Source: Acidimicrobiia bacterium
Lineage (GTDB): Bacteria; Actinomycetota; Acidimicrobiia; Acidimicrobiales; UBA8592
Direction: 5' to 3'
Assembly (NCBI GenBank): GCA_030431575.1
Contig: JAUIIS010000005.1
Coordinates: 1-49,349 of the forward strand
DNA length: 49,349 nucleotides
Positions 40,524 to 48,999 of this stretch are shown here, one piece after another. The translations under genes were made by a program, and so were the position numbers. The first letter of the stretch is position 1. Each line of letters opens with the position of its first letter. Under the pieces are notes generated by a model that did not search any database, had not been told where the DNA came from, and saw only the letters and a program-made list of their open reading frames with translations.

Positions 40524-41495
40524 GTGGTCAATCCTCCTGAATCCACGGCCGCGCCCGGCCGCTCGTTGTCACCATGGCTGGTGGTGGGTTGGGTCGGCGT
40601 TGTGCTGGTCCTGTTGTTGACAGTCCTGGACCACGGGCCTGTTGGGTTGACCGTCGTTGGGTTGCTCACCGGGCTGCTGTTTACCCGTGACCCTTCCGTC
40701 GCCAGTGCCTTGCGGGTTACCCGCGACTGGCTGGGCATGCTGCTCTTTCTGGCGTTCTATGGCAACAGCTTTGCCGTCGCCGACACCATGGGCATGCCGG
40801 TGCAAGAACGGTCGGTCATCGCCATCGACGAGTTCTTGGGCTTTGGCGAAAGCTGGGTCCACCGCACTCAGCGACTCATCAACTGGAACGCAGATCCCGC
40901 CTGGTGGGAAGTGCTGTTCCCACTGTTCTATGCCAGCCACTTCCTCGTATCGTTTGCCACCTTGGCCACGCTTTACGTCTCGAACCGTAGCCGCTGGAAG
41001 CAGTACATGATCCGCTGGGTCACGCTGTCGTTTGTGGGATTGGTGGGGTATGTAACCATGCCAACCGTGCCGCCGTGGATGGCATCAGAGAACGGCACCG
41101 TGGCGTTTGTCCACGAAGGCAACCCCAGAGGCTGGAGCGTTGTGGACGGCCAAGCAATCAGCGAACTGTTCACCTTCGGCCGAGATGCCCTGAACCCCAT
41201 CGCCGCAATGCCCAGCTTGCACGCCGCGTACCCCATGCTGTTGCTGGTCCTGTTCTGGCCCACGCGGGGCTATGTGATGCGAGCGGTCCTGGTTGTTTAC
41301 TGCGCCTTCATGGCGCTGACGTTGGTTATCACTGGACAGCACTGGCTAATCGACGTGTTTGCCGGATGGGCCTGCGCCATTGCCGTGCACACCTTCTTCA
41401 ACTGGCGTGAGGCCTCCAAGCAAGGCGAAACCGTCCCCTCTTCTCAGCTGATCCGACCCGCAGCCCGAGCCGCTTCTTCGGCTGCGGTTACCTGA
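40524..41495 (+). CDS. PAP2/AUR1-like membrane phosphatase or phosphotransferase
   Basis: A multi-pass membrane protein (about seven helices, 323 residues). The PAP2-superfamily active site is visible as AMPSLHAAYP and GQHWLIDVFAGW. Together these give the two catalytic His and the Asp in the arrangement found in inositol-phosphorylceramide synthase/AUR1-like members, and YVTMPTVPPW is the other AUR1-type block. A role in membrane lipid or phospholipid head-group metabolism is inferred. The start is uncertain: GTG at 40524 is the first in-frame start after the MarR gene. Its 3' end overlaps the convergent peptidase gene by 52 bp. Confidence 0.82.
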   Translation: MVNPPESTAAPGRSLSPWLVVGWVGVVLVLLLTVLDHGPVGLTVVGLLTGLLFTRDPSVASALRVTRDWLGMLLFLAFYGNSFAVADTMGMPVQERSVIAIDEFLGFGESWVHRTQRLINWNADPAWWEVLFPLFYASHFLVSFATLATLYVSNRSRWKQYMIRWVTLSFVGLVGYVTMPTVPPWMASENGTVAFVHEGNPRGWSVVDGQAISELFTFGRDALNPIAAMPSLHAAYPMLLLVLFWPTRGYVMRAVLVVYCAFMALTLVITGQHWLIDVFAGWACAIAVHTFFNWREASKQGETVPSSQLIRPAARAASSAAVT

Positions 41496-43243
41496 GCCTC
41501 CACCAAGTCCAAGCCCGCATCCCAGAATGACGGATCCTCGAGGTCGCAGTCGACAATGCGGCCCAACTCTTCAGGAGGCAGCGAACCACCCGCAGCAAGC
41601 AGCTCTAGGTACTGGGGGATGAACGTCTCACCCTTTGCCTGGTAACGGCTGTACACCGACAACGCCAAGAGCTGGCCGTAGGCGTAGGCATACACGTACC
41701 CAGGGCTGCCAATGAAGTGCGGGATGTAGCTCCACCAGCTGCGGTAGTTGTCGGTTATCTCCACGGCGTCGCCCATCAGATCGCGCTGGGACTGCGCCCA
41801 AAGGTCGCCGAACTTCTCAACCGACAGTTCGCCCTCGGTGCGGCGTGTGGTGTGTACCGAGTCCTCAAACCGGTTCATGGCCACCTGGCGGAAGACCGTG
41901 GCAATGGAGCCTTCCACCGACTCGGCTAGCAGCGCGAGGCGTTCGTTTGGCTCGTGGGTCATCTCGAGCAGTCGTTCGAACGTCACGGTTTCGCCAAACA
42001 CCGACGCCGTCTCGGCCAGCGTAAGGGGAGTGAAGTGGTGGTAGATGCCTTTGGGTTGCGCCCACACGGCGTGCAGGCCATGACCTAGTTCGTGTGCCAG
42101 CGTCATGACGTCACGACGCTTGCCGGTCCAGTTCAGGAACACGTAAGGGTGATGCTCGGGGACCGTGTAGGCACAAAATGCGCCGGGCCGTTTGCCGGGC
42201 GAGGCCGGCGCATCGATCCAGCCTTCGTCAATAAAGCGTTGCGCACCGTCGGCCATCTCGGGTGAGAAGGAGCGGTACGAGTCCAAGACGATGCGGGTGC
42301 CTTCGTCCCAACCAATCACCTCGGTGCTCTCGGCTAGCGAGGCCACTCGGTCGTAGTCGGCCAGTTTGTCGATGCCAAGTATGTCGCCCTTTAGCTTGTA
42401 CCAGCGGCGGGCAATGTCGTACCGGTTCACGACCGCGTCGATGAGCGCTTGGACCGAGGCATCGCTGGCTTCGTTCGACAGGTTGCGGGCTGAGATCCAC
42501 GACGGGTAGTTGCGCAGCCGATCGTCGGTTGCTTTGTCGGCGGCAATGGTGTTGAACACGTAGGCGCGGGTACGAAGGCCTGGTTCGAGGCCGTCGGTCA
42601 CCGCTTGCGCAGCTTCGGCGCGCACCTCGCGGTTGGGGTCGGCCAGGCGAGAAAGGGCCGCCTCAATCGTTGAGCCGGGTGCATCGGGCAGGTCGACGGT
42701 GATTGACGAGCTGAGTTCGGAGAACAACCGAACCCAAGCGTTTACGCCAGTCACGGCCTTCTCGGTCAACACCTTCTCTTCGTCTTCGTTGAGCACGTGT
42801 GGCTGGTAGCGCCGCATCGAGCGCAGATAGTGGGCGCAAAAGTCAAGGGCCGGGTCGCTCAGTACCTGGTCGGCTGCCTCGTCTTCGATGGCTACCCATT
42901 CCAGCTCAAAAAAGATCAGCTTGGTCCCCACCGCAGTGGAGCGTTCCTCAACCCGTTGCATCAGCGCGCCGTGTTCGGGGTTGGCGGTGTCTGCCGAAAA
43001 CTTGAGCTGTGCGTAGTTGCCCGCCCGCCCAAGCAACTCTTGCAGCTTGGCCGACTTGGTCATGTACTCCGCGAGTTGGCTGCTGGAGAAACCAGCCACC
43101 TGACCTCGCGCCGAGGCCAGATCGTCGGCCAACGTGTCGGCCGCACGCAGCAGCTCATCAATGGTCTGACCGTTGAGTAGCGATTCAAGATCCCAACGAA
43201 CGTGCGCTGCGGTGAGGTCGGTGCTGGTGTCAGTTTCGCTCAT
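41444..43243 (-). CDS. pepF: M3-family oligoendopeptidase (PepF-like)
   Basis: A cytoplasmic zinc metallopeptidase that trims short peptides. The 599 residues contain the zinc motif HELGH in ALGH-type context (TLAHELGHGLHAVWAQ). The third ligand Glu lies downstream in LAETASVFGE, along with the late segments SWWSYIPHFIGSPGYVYAYAYGQLLAL typical of M3B enzymes. Length is normal for PepF (about 600). The start is ATG 43243 (MSETDTST) rather than the track start 43264. The C-terminal tail EAARAAGRIS overlaps the PAP2 gene antisense. Confidence 0.93.
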   Translation of the reverse strand: MSETDTSTDLTAAHVRWDLESLLNGQTIDELLRAADTLADDLASARGQVAGFSSSQLAEYMTKSAKLQELLGRAGNYAQLKFSADTANPEHGALMQRVEERSTAVGTKLIFFELEWVAIEDEAADQVLSDPALDFCAHYLRSMRRYQPHVLNEDEEKVLTEKAVTGVNAWVRLFSELSSSITVDLPDAPGSTIEAALSRLADPNREVRAEAAQAVTDGLEPGLRTRAYVFNTIAADKATDDRLRNYPSWISARNLSNEASDASVQALIDAVVNRYDIARRWYKLKGDILGIDKLADYDRVASLAESTEVIGWDEGTRIVLDSYRSFSPEMADGAQRFIDEGWIDAPASPGKRPGAFCAYTVPEHHPYVFLNWTGKRRDVMTLAHELGHGLHAVWAQPKGIYHHFTPLTLAETASVFGETVTFERLLEMTHEPNERLALLAESVEGSIATVFRQVAMNRFEDSVHTTRRTEGELSVEKFGDLWAQSQRDLMGDAVEITDNYRSWWSYIPHFIGSPGYVYAYAYGQLLALSVYSRYQAKGETFIPQYLELLAAGGSLPPEELGRIVDCDLEDPSFWDAGLDLVEAQVTAAEEAARAAGRIS

Positions 43244-43303
43244 GTTCAAATCGTACCGGCGCACTCTTGCTCACAGCGGGCAGATCCAGGCCGATAGTGC
43301 TAG

Positions 43304-44068
43304 ATGAACGGACGGCTGACGCTCACGATTGCAGCGACCTTCGCAGCGATCCTCCTGGTAGTGGGCTGTGGTGGCTCTCCCGCGAACCAGGAGCCAGTTG
43401 CGATGCCTGCGGCCGAGGATGCTGAACCACCAAAGGAACTAGCCCTTGTGGCTACCGACCTGTTGCTCGCAGGACCTACCGAACTGAACGTGGTGCCGGG
43501 CGAGACCTTCACCATTGCCCACGTCATGAAGAACCCCTCAAGTGGCCGCGTCAGCGCAGGCCTTGTTGCTCGACCAAGCAGCGACCGGCTGCTCGTCGAC
43601 CCACTGGTTAGCTCGCTGCGGCTCGAGTCCGGTGAGGCGCGCGGCTTTGGTGTGGAGGTTGTCGTCCCGGCAGACGCCGAAGTGGGCACGACCTACACGT
43701 TCAAGCTGACCGCTGGAACGACCGGAGGTACTCAGCCAGCCACGCACACCGTGAACTTGGCCGTGGTCGACGTTGCCGGTCAGCGGCCAACGATCGGCCC
43801 GGTGTCGGGAGAGACCACCACCAACGAGCAAGTGTCTATGTACGTCCTTGCCTCTGCATCAGATTCCGACGCCAACCTCGACCAGGCGTCGCTGGGGGTG
43901 GTATGGCACGGTTTTGTCTCCGACGACGTTTCCGCAGCAAATGGCACCGTGACCTATGTGCCGTTCAAAGACGTGACGGGCACCGATGCAGTGATCTACC
44001 AGCTTTGTGACCTCGAAGGGCTATGCGCCACCGCTGTGGCCGAGATCACGATCAATAGCGACGGCTGA
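43304..44068 (+). CDS. Lipoprotein with Ig-like beta domains, unknown function
   Basis: A 254-residue secreted lipoprotein: a basic N-terminus, a hydrophobic stretch and lipobox LVVGC with the lipid-modified C22. After a Pro/Ala/Glu linker come two beta-rich domains. About 45-155 has a 'DUF11/invasin-like' strand pattern ending THTVNLAVVDV. About 160-254 has DSDANLDQASLGVVWHG ... GTDAVIYQLCDLEGLCATAVAEITI, typical of cadherin/Big-type tandem domains with calcium-like DSD motifs. Anchored outside the membrane. One base separates its stop from that of the convergent DUF445 gene. Confidence 0.78.
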   Translation: MNGRLTLTIAATFAAILLVVGCGGSPANQEPVAMPAAEDAEPPKELALVATDLLLAGPTELNVVPGETFTIAHVMKNPSSGRVSAGLVARPSSDRLLVDPLVSSLRLESGEARGFGVEVVVPADAEVGTTYTFKLTAGTTGGTQPATHTVNLAVVDVAGQRPTIGPVSGETTTNEQVSMYVLASASDSDANLDQASLGVVWHGFVSDDVSAANGTVTYVPFKDVTGTDAVIYQLCDLEGLCATAVAEITINSDG

Positions 44069-44069
44069 G

Positions 44070-45326
44070 CTAGAGCAGCTCGCCAACCGCGTGGATGAGC
44101 GTGCCCACCAGGCCACCAACCACGGTGCCGTTGATACGGATGAACTGAAGGTCGTGGCCAACCTGAAGCTCAATGCGCTCGCTGGTCTGTTCGGCATCCC
44201 AACGTTCGACCGTGGTGGAGATCAAGTTCGCAACCTCGCTGCCCGACTGCTCGATCCCGTAGCGGACAACCGACTCGATCCATCCGTCGACCTTGGCCTG
44301 AAGCAGCGGGTCGCTGGCCAGGCTTTGCCCGGCGCGCATGATGGTCTCTTCGACCTTCTGGCGGAACTCTGACTCTGGGTCCTCGGCTGCTGCAATGAGG
44401 CTGGCCTTGATCTGGTCCCAAAGCGAGTCCAGCCAGGCACGCACCTCGGGATGGTCCAAAAGTTGTGCCTTGAACTCTTCGCCCTTTGCCTCATAGGCCG
44501 GCGACGATTTGAGGTCTTCGGCGAATGCTCTGACCTTTGTGTCCACGAGTGTGCGTACTTCGTGGTCGGGCGTGGCCAACACGTCGGCTGCGAAGCTGAC
44601 CACACCGGACTGGATTTTGTCGAAGACCCGGTCGTCGATGGCCTCGGGGACCCACCAAGGCGATTCCTCGTACAGCCGAGCCCGCAAAACGGTGGCGTTC
44701 TCTTGCACCAGTGTGGTGGCACCGTGCAACACCGAATCCAGAGCGGCTTGATGATGGCCACCTTCGATCGCCGCTTCCATGGCCTTCGACGCCAGCAACG
44801 TCACCGGAAGTTGCTCAAGTCGGCGGCGCAACATGCTTTCGATGCTGGCCGCAACCTCGTCGTCTTGGAGCATCTCGCTGACACCAGTGATGGCCGCAGC
44901 TGACTGCGACCCCAGACGAGCAGCGTTGTCCGCCTCAGACAGCCACATACCCGCCCGCTTGGCGATGCCGTAGCTGTTGACCCGCTCGGCCACCATGTCT
45001 GGCTCCAAGAAGTTCTCTTGGACAAAGATGCCCAGGCTGGAGCCGATGGCGTCTTTGCGGCGCGGGATGATGGCGGTGTGCGGGATGGGCAGGCCAAGGG
45101 GATGGCGAAAGAGTGCAGTTACCGCAAACCAGTCGGCGACACCGCCCACCATGGCTGCCTCAGCGGCGGCTTCGACATAGCCAGCCCAGCCTTCGCTGTC
45201 GGTTGCGGTGCGCATCACCACAAAGATGGCGGTGACAAGCACTAACAGCGCGCTGGCTCGCAGTTTCATGCGGCGCAGTTCGGCGGCCTTTGCGGGGTCA
45301 TCGGTGCCCTGGAACGTTGTTGCCAC
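44070..45326 (-). CDS. DUF445-family membrane-anchored protein
   Basis: A 418-residue protein of the DUF445/YjiN family. The N-terminal helix (LRASALLVLVTAIFVVM) is followed by the hallmark AAAEAAMVGGVADWFAVTALFRHPLGLPIPHTAIIPRRKDAIG. Long helical, coiled repeats follow, and it ends with a C-terminal hydrophobic GTVVGGLVGTLIHAV segment. The role of the family is unknown; an envelope-spanning helical rod is suggested by the pattern. It starts at GTG 45326 and is divergent from the acyl-CoA synthetase gene. Confidence 0.9.
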   Translation of the reverse strand: MATTFQGTDDPAKAAELRRMKLRASALLVLVTAIFVVMRTATDSEGWAGYVEAAAEAAMVGGVADWFAVTALFRHPLGLPIPHTAIIPRRKDAIGSSLGIFVQENFLEPDMVAERVNSYGIAKRAGMWLSEADNAARLGSQSAAAITGVSEMLQDDEVAASIESMLRRRLEQLPVTLLASKAMEAAIEGGHHQAALDSVLHGATTLVQENATVLRARLYEESPWWVPEAIDDRVFDKIQSGVVSFAADVLATPDHEVRTLVDTKVRAFAEDLKSSPAYEAKGEEFKAQLLDHPEVRAWLDSLWDQIKASLIAAAEDPESEFRQKVEETIMRAGQSLASDPLLQAKVDGWIESVVRYGIEQSGSEVANLISTTVERWDAEQTSERIELQVGHDLQFIRINGTVVGGLVGTLIHAVGELL

Positions 45327-45415
45327 AGTTCGGCCATTGTAGAGGCCGCTTTACTAGGTACCGGCGCCCGCACTCAGCTACCGTTCCCGTCGAGCCAACC
45401 ACCTTTGGAGCAGCG

Positions 45416-47122
45416 TTGTACCAAGAACTCAAAGAAGCCTGGAGTCAACTCACCGCACCAGGAGCCCCCTTCGAGATCAAAGAAACTGAAGTTCGCGGCG
45501 TCACCATTCGCGAATACGCCTCGGCCCCACCCAGTTTGCGTGACATGTGGTTGATGAGCGCGGCGCACGGCGACAACGACTACCTGGTCTACAACGACGA
45601 GCGCATCAGCTACACCGAGGCCCACCGCCAAGTTGCCCAAATCGCCAACTGGCTGAAGGCCCAAGGCGTGCAACCCGGCCAACGCGTAGCCATTGCCATG
45701 CGCAACTATCCCGAGTGGATGCTGGCCTACTGGGCCTGTGTCAGCAGTGGCATTGCTTGCGTGGGCATGAACGCATGGTGGACCGGACCCGAGATGGTCT
45801 ATGGCATCACCGACGCGGACCCGCAGGTCATCATTGTCGATGCCGAACGTCTCGAGCGCCTCCAGCCCCACCTTGAAGAGATCGGCGACCGCACCTTTGT
45901 TGGCGTGCGCCTGCCCGAACCCGCTGAGGGCGTGACCCCGTGGTCAGACCTCACCGTTGGCGACGCCCCGTTGCCCGAAGCCACCATCGACGGCGACGAC
46001 GATGCCTGCATTTTCTACACCTCAGGGACCACGGGCCGCCCCAAGGGTGCCCAGCTCACCCATCGCGGGTGTGTCAACAACGCCATGAGTCTGGCCTTCT
46101 CAGCTAGCGTGCAAGGCGCTGCGCTTGCAGCTGTTGCTGCCGCCAAGGGCGAGGCACCTGCGGCAGAATCCACGCTGCAACCGGCCGCACTGGTCATTAC
46201 GCCCCTGTTCCACGTCACTGCAAACAACTGCGTAGCTCATGCCATGACCCTCACCGGCGGCAAGCTGGTGCACCTCTACAAGTGGGACCCAACGGAAGCC
46301 CTTCGCCTTATCGAGGCCGAAAAGGTCACCGCCATGAGCGGAGTACCGGTGCAGTCTCGAGAAGTCATTGGCCACCCCGACTTCCACAAGTACGACACGT
46401 CCTCGCTGCAATCCATGGGCGGCGGTGGAGCGCAGCTTCAACCCGATCTGGTGCAAAAGATCGATGACACGGTCGAGACCGCACGACCCTCCACCGGGTA
46501 CGGCATGACCGAAACCTGCGGCATCATCACCGCAATCGCCACCGACTTCTTTGTGGATCGCCCGGCCTCTGCGGGCCCGGCCATGCCTTGTTATGAGGCC
46601 AAGGTTGTCGACAGCGAAGGCAACGCCTTGCCTGTGGGCGAAGTGGGCGAGCTTTGGGTCAAAGGTGCTCAGGTCATCAAGGGCTACCTCAACCGTCCCG
46701 AGGCCACCGCCGAAGACATCACCGACGGGTGGCTGCACACCGGCGACGTTGCCCGATTGGACGAAGACAACTTCATCTACATTGTCGACCGGGCCAAAGA
46801 CATGGTCATCCGTGGAGGCGAGAACATCTACTGCGCCGAGGTAGAGACCGCCATCTTCACCCACGATGCCGTGGCCGAATGCACCGTGTTTGGGGTCGAA
46901 GACGAACGCATGGGCGAAGAAGTAGGTGCCGCAGTGGTGTTGTCGGCCACGCCGGGCCAACTCAGCGCCGACGAACTTCGAGCGCACCTCGCCGTTTCGC
47001 TCGCTAAGTTCAAGATCCCGCGCTACATCTGGTTCCTCGACGATGCGCTTCCCCGCAACGCATCTGGCAAGTTCCTCAAGCGCGAGCTACGCGACACGCT
47101 CGATCCCCAAGACGCAAGCTAA
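45416..47122 (+). CDS. Acyl-CoA synthetase (AMP-forming, FadD-like)
   Basis: An ANL-superfamily ligase activating a carboxylic acid to acyl-AMP then acyl-CoA. Motifs are complete: YTSGTTGRPKGA (P-loop), YGMTETCG (A5), GWLHTGDVARLDEDNFIYIVDRAKDMVIRGGENIY (A7-A8 hinge) and the catalytic Lys in NASGKFLKRE (A10). About 568 residues. The track start at 45290 is a TTG inside the divergent DUF445 5' end. The TTG at 45416, five bases after GGAG, is preferred (LYQELKEAW). The F420-type oxidoreductase gene follows after 16 bp, so they are one operon. Substrate is not predictable. Confidence 0.93.
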   Translation: MYQELKEAWSQLTAPGAPFEIKETEVRGVTIREYASAPPSLRDMWLMSAAHGDNDYLVYNDERISYTEAHRQVAQIANWLKAQGVQPGQRVAIAMRNYPEWMLAYWACVSSGIACVGMNAWWTGPEMVYGITDADPQVIIVDAERLERLQPHLEEIGDRTFVGVRLPEPAEGVTPWSDLTVGDAPLPEATIDGDDDACIFYTSGTTGRPKGAQLTHRGCVNNAMSLAFSASVQGAALAAVAAAKGEAPAAESTLQPAALVITPLFHVTANNCVAHAMTLTGGKLVHLYKWDPTEALRLIEAEKVTAMSGVPVQSREVIGHPDFHKYDTSSLQSMGGGGAQLQPDLVQKIDDTVETARPSTGYGMTETCGIITAIATDFFVDRPASAGPAMPCYEAKVVDSEGNALPVGEVGELWVKGAQVIKGYLNRPEATAEDITDGWLHTGDVARLDEDNFIYIVDRAKDMVIRGGENIYCAEVETAIFTHDAVAECTVFGVEDERMGEEVGAAVVLSATPGQLSADELRAHLAVSLAKFKIPRYIWFLDDALPRNASGKFLKRELRDTLDPQDAS

Positions 47123-47138
47123 CCAAGAAAGCGCTCAC

Positions 47139-48029
47139 ATGAACCTCGGAATCTTTGGCTCCGCCAACACTGTTACCGCCCTCGAAGCACAGATCAAGCG
47201 GGTAGGTGAACTTGGCTACGGCTCGTTCTGGATGCCTCAGATCTTCGACCTCGATGCGTTGACCGCCATTGCGGCAATGGCGCGTACTGTGCCCGACATC
47301 CGCATGGGTACCGCCGTCATCCCCACGTACCCACGCCATCCCATGATGTTGGCCCAGCAGGCCCTCACCGTTAACCAACTGGCCGAGGGTCGCCTCGACC
47401 TTGGTATTGGCCTCTCGCACAAGCCAGTAGTCGAAGGCATGTGGGGCATCTCGTTCGACAAGCCGGTTGGCCACATGAATGACTACCTCACCATCTTGGG
47501 TGCGTTGTTGCACGAGGGGCAGATCTCCCACGGAGGCGAGCACCTCACCAGCCGCGGCGGTATCGGCGTCAAGGCTGAAGCACCGCCAGTACTGGTTGCT
47601 GCCCTTGGCCCCCAGATGCTCAAGCTTGCTGGGCGCCTCGCCGACGGCACCATCACCTGGATGACGGGCCCGGTCACCCTCAACGAGTTGACGGCACCCA
47701 CCATCAACCAGGCGGCCGCAGACGCCGACCGTCCGACGCCACAGGTCATCAGCGCGGTGCCCGTGTGCATCACCGACGACATCGCTGGCGCGGAAGCCTC
47801 GGCTGCGGCCAACTTCGGCTTCTACGGCGACCTGCCGTCGTACCGGGCCATGCTTGACCGCGAAGGTTTCGAGAAGTCCCAAGATATTGCGCTCATTGGC
47901 AGCTTCGACAAGGTGGCCGAAGGCCTCCAGAAGTACGCCGATGCCGGTGCAACAACGGTTGTGGCCAGCATCTTTGGTACCCCCGAAGACACCGCTCGCT
48001 CAACCGAAGAACTAGCCCAACTTCTCTAG
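47139..48029 (+). CDS. LLM-class F420-dependent oxidoreductase
   Basis: A 296-residue TIM-barrel protein of the luciferase-like monooxygenase superfamily, F420-dependent branch. It starts MNLGIFGSANTVTALEAQIKRVGELGYGSFWMPQIF. Diagnostic blocks are TAVIPTYPRHPMMLAQQALTVNQLAEGRLDLGIGLSH, the loop HLTSRGGIGVKAEAPPVLVAALGPQMLKLAGRLADGTITWM, and a C-terminal SFDKVAEGLQKYADAGATTVV. Lack of FMN-type residues cannot be proven by eye. It likely acts on an acyl-CoA synthetase product (same operon). The ATG at 47139 replaces the out-of-place upstream start of the track ORF. Confidence 0.92.
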   Translation: MNLGIFGSANTVTALEAQIKRVGELGYGSFWMPQIFDLDALTAIAAMARTVPDIRMGTAVIPTYPRHPMMLAQQALTVNQLAEGRLDLGIGLSHKPVVEGMWGISFDKPVGHMNDYLTILGALLHEGQISHGGEHLTSRGGIGVKAEAPPVLVAALGPQMLKLAGRLADGTITWMTGPVTLNELTAPTINQAAADADRPTPQVISAVPVCITDDIAGAEASAAANFGFYGDLPSYRAMLDREGFEKSQDIALIGSFDKVAEGLQKYADAGATTVVASIFGTPEDTARSTEELAQLL

Positions 48030-48036
48030 ATAGCTG

Positions 48037-48999
48037 TTAGAGCGGGAAGTGACAGGCGACCCAATGGTCGCCGTCGCCGGCCTTCTGCATCTGTGGCTCT
48101 TCGCTCGCACATTTGTCTTGTGCGTTGGGACAACGGGTGCGGAACCGGCAGCCACTTGGTGGGTTGATGGGCGAGGGCAGCTCGCCGAGCAAGGTCTCGC
48201 TGCCATCGGCGTGCTTGTTAGACGGGTCGGGGACCGCAGCCAACAACAGGTGGGTGTAGGGGTGGCGGGGGTTGTCGTAGATGAGATCGCCGTCACCAAT
48301 TTCGCACAGCTTGCCCAAGTACATGACCGCGACGCGGTCTGAGATGTTCTTGACCACCGACAGATCGTGGCTGATGAACATGAGGGTCAAGCCGTAACGA
48401 GCCTTCACCGAAACATCGAGGGCAGACACGGGCTCGTCGCAGATGACGATCTTGGGGTCGAGTACTAACGCTCTGGCCACAGAGATGCGCTGGCACTGGC
48501 CGCCTGAGTATTCGTGGGGGCGCTTTTCTTTGGCGACCTCGGGGTCGAGGCCAACATCTTTGATGATGGTGGCTACGCGGTCTACTGAGAAGCCTGCGTC
48601 GCCTTTGTTGCCCCACACGCTGAGGCCCTCAGAGACAATGTCGAACACCTTGCGGCGCGGGTTGAGGCTGGAGATGGGGTCCTGGAAGATCATCTGCACC
48701 TCGGGACGCATCCTGCGCAGGGCCTCGCCCTTGAGTTCTGTGAGGTCGGTGCCGTTGTAGACGATGGACCCAGAGGTGGGCGGCGGGTATTGCACCATGG
48801 CTTTGGCGGTGGTGGATTTGCCGCAGCCAGACTCACCAACCAACCCCAAGGTTTCGCCTTCGACGACGTCGAAAGAAACATCAGAGACGGCGTGCACAAC
48901 CTTGTTCTTGCCGGCGGGAAACTCCATGACCAGGTTGTGCACGCTGAGGAGCACGTTGGGGTTGTCCTCACGAAGGTGCGCGGTACCGGAACCAGCCAT
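48037..48999 (-). CDS. oppF: Oligopeptide/dipeptide ABC transporter ATPase (OppF/DppF-like), internal deletion
   Basis: The ATP-binding subunit of a peptide/nickel-type importer, 320 residues. Walker A GESGCGKST, Q-loop MIFQDPISSLNPR, signature EYSGGQCQR, Walker B IVICDEPVSALD, H-loop ISHDL and the oligopeptide-type C-terminal CRFRTRCPNAQDKC are all present. Compared with the family, about 11 residues are missing after the D-loop: VSVKA near residue 200 runs directly into RYGLTLMFISHDL, where a QVxNLLxDLQxE helix normally lies. The frame is intact, so this is an in-frame 33-bp loss. The ATG at 48999 overlaps the oppD stop (TGATG). Confidence 0.9.
   Translation of the reverse strand: MAGSGTAHLREDNPNVLLSVHNLVMEFPAGKNKVVHAVSDVSFDVVEGETLGLVGESGCGKSTTAKAMVQYPPPTSGSIVYNGTDLTELKGEALRRMRPEVQMIFQDPISSLNPRRKVFDIVSEGLSVWGNKGDAGFSVDRVATIIKDVGLDPEVAKEKRPHEYSGGQCQRISVARALVLDPKIVICDEPVSALDVSVKARYGLTLMFISHDLSVVKNISDRVAVMYLGKLCEIGDGDLIYDNPRHPYTHLLLAAVPDPSNKHADGSETLLGELPSPINPPSGCRFRTRCPNAQDKCASEEPQMQKAGDGDHWVACHFPL

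Noticed and set aside
46100-46987. 295-codon minus-strand ORF opposite the acyl-CoA synthetase
   Set aside because: Antisense shadow; the synthetase motifs A3-A8 fill the plus strand here.
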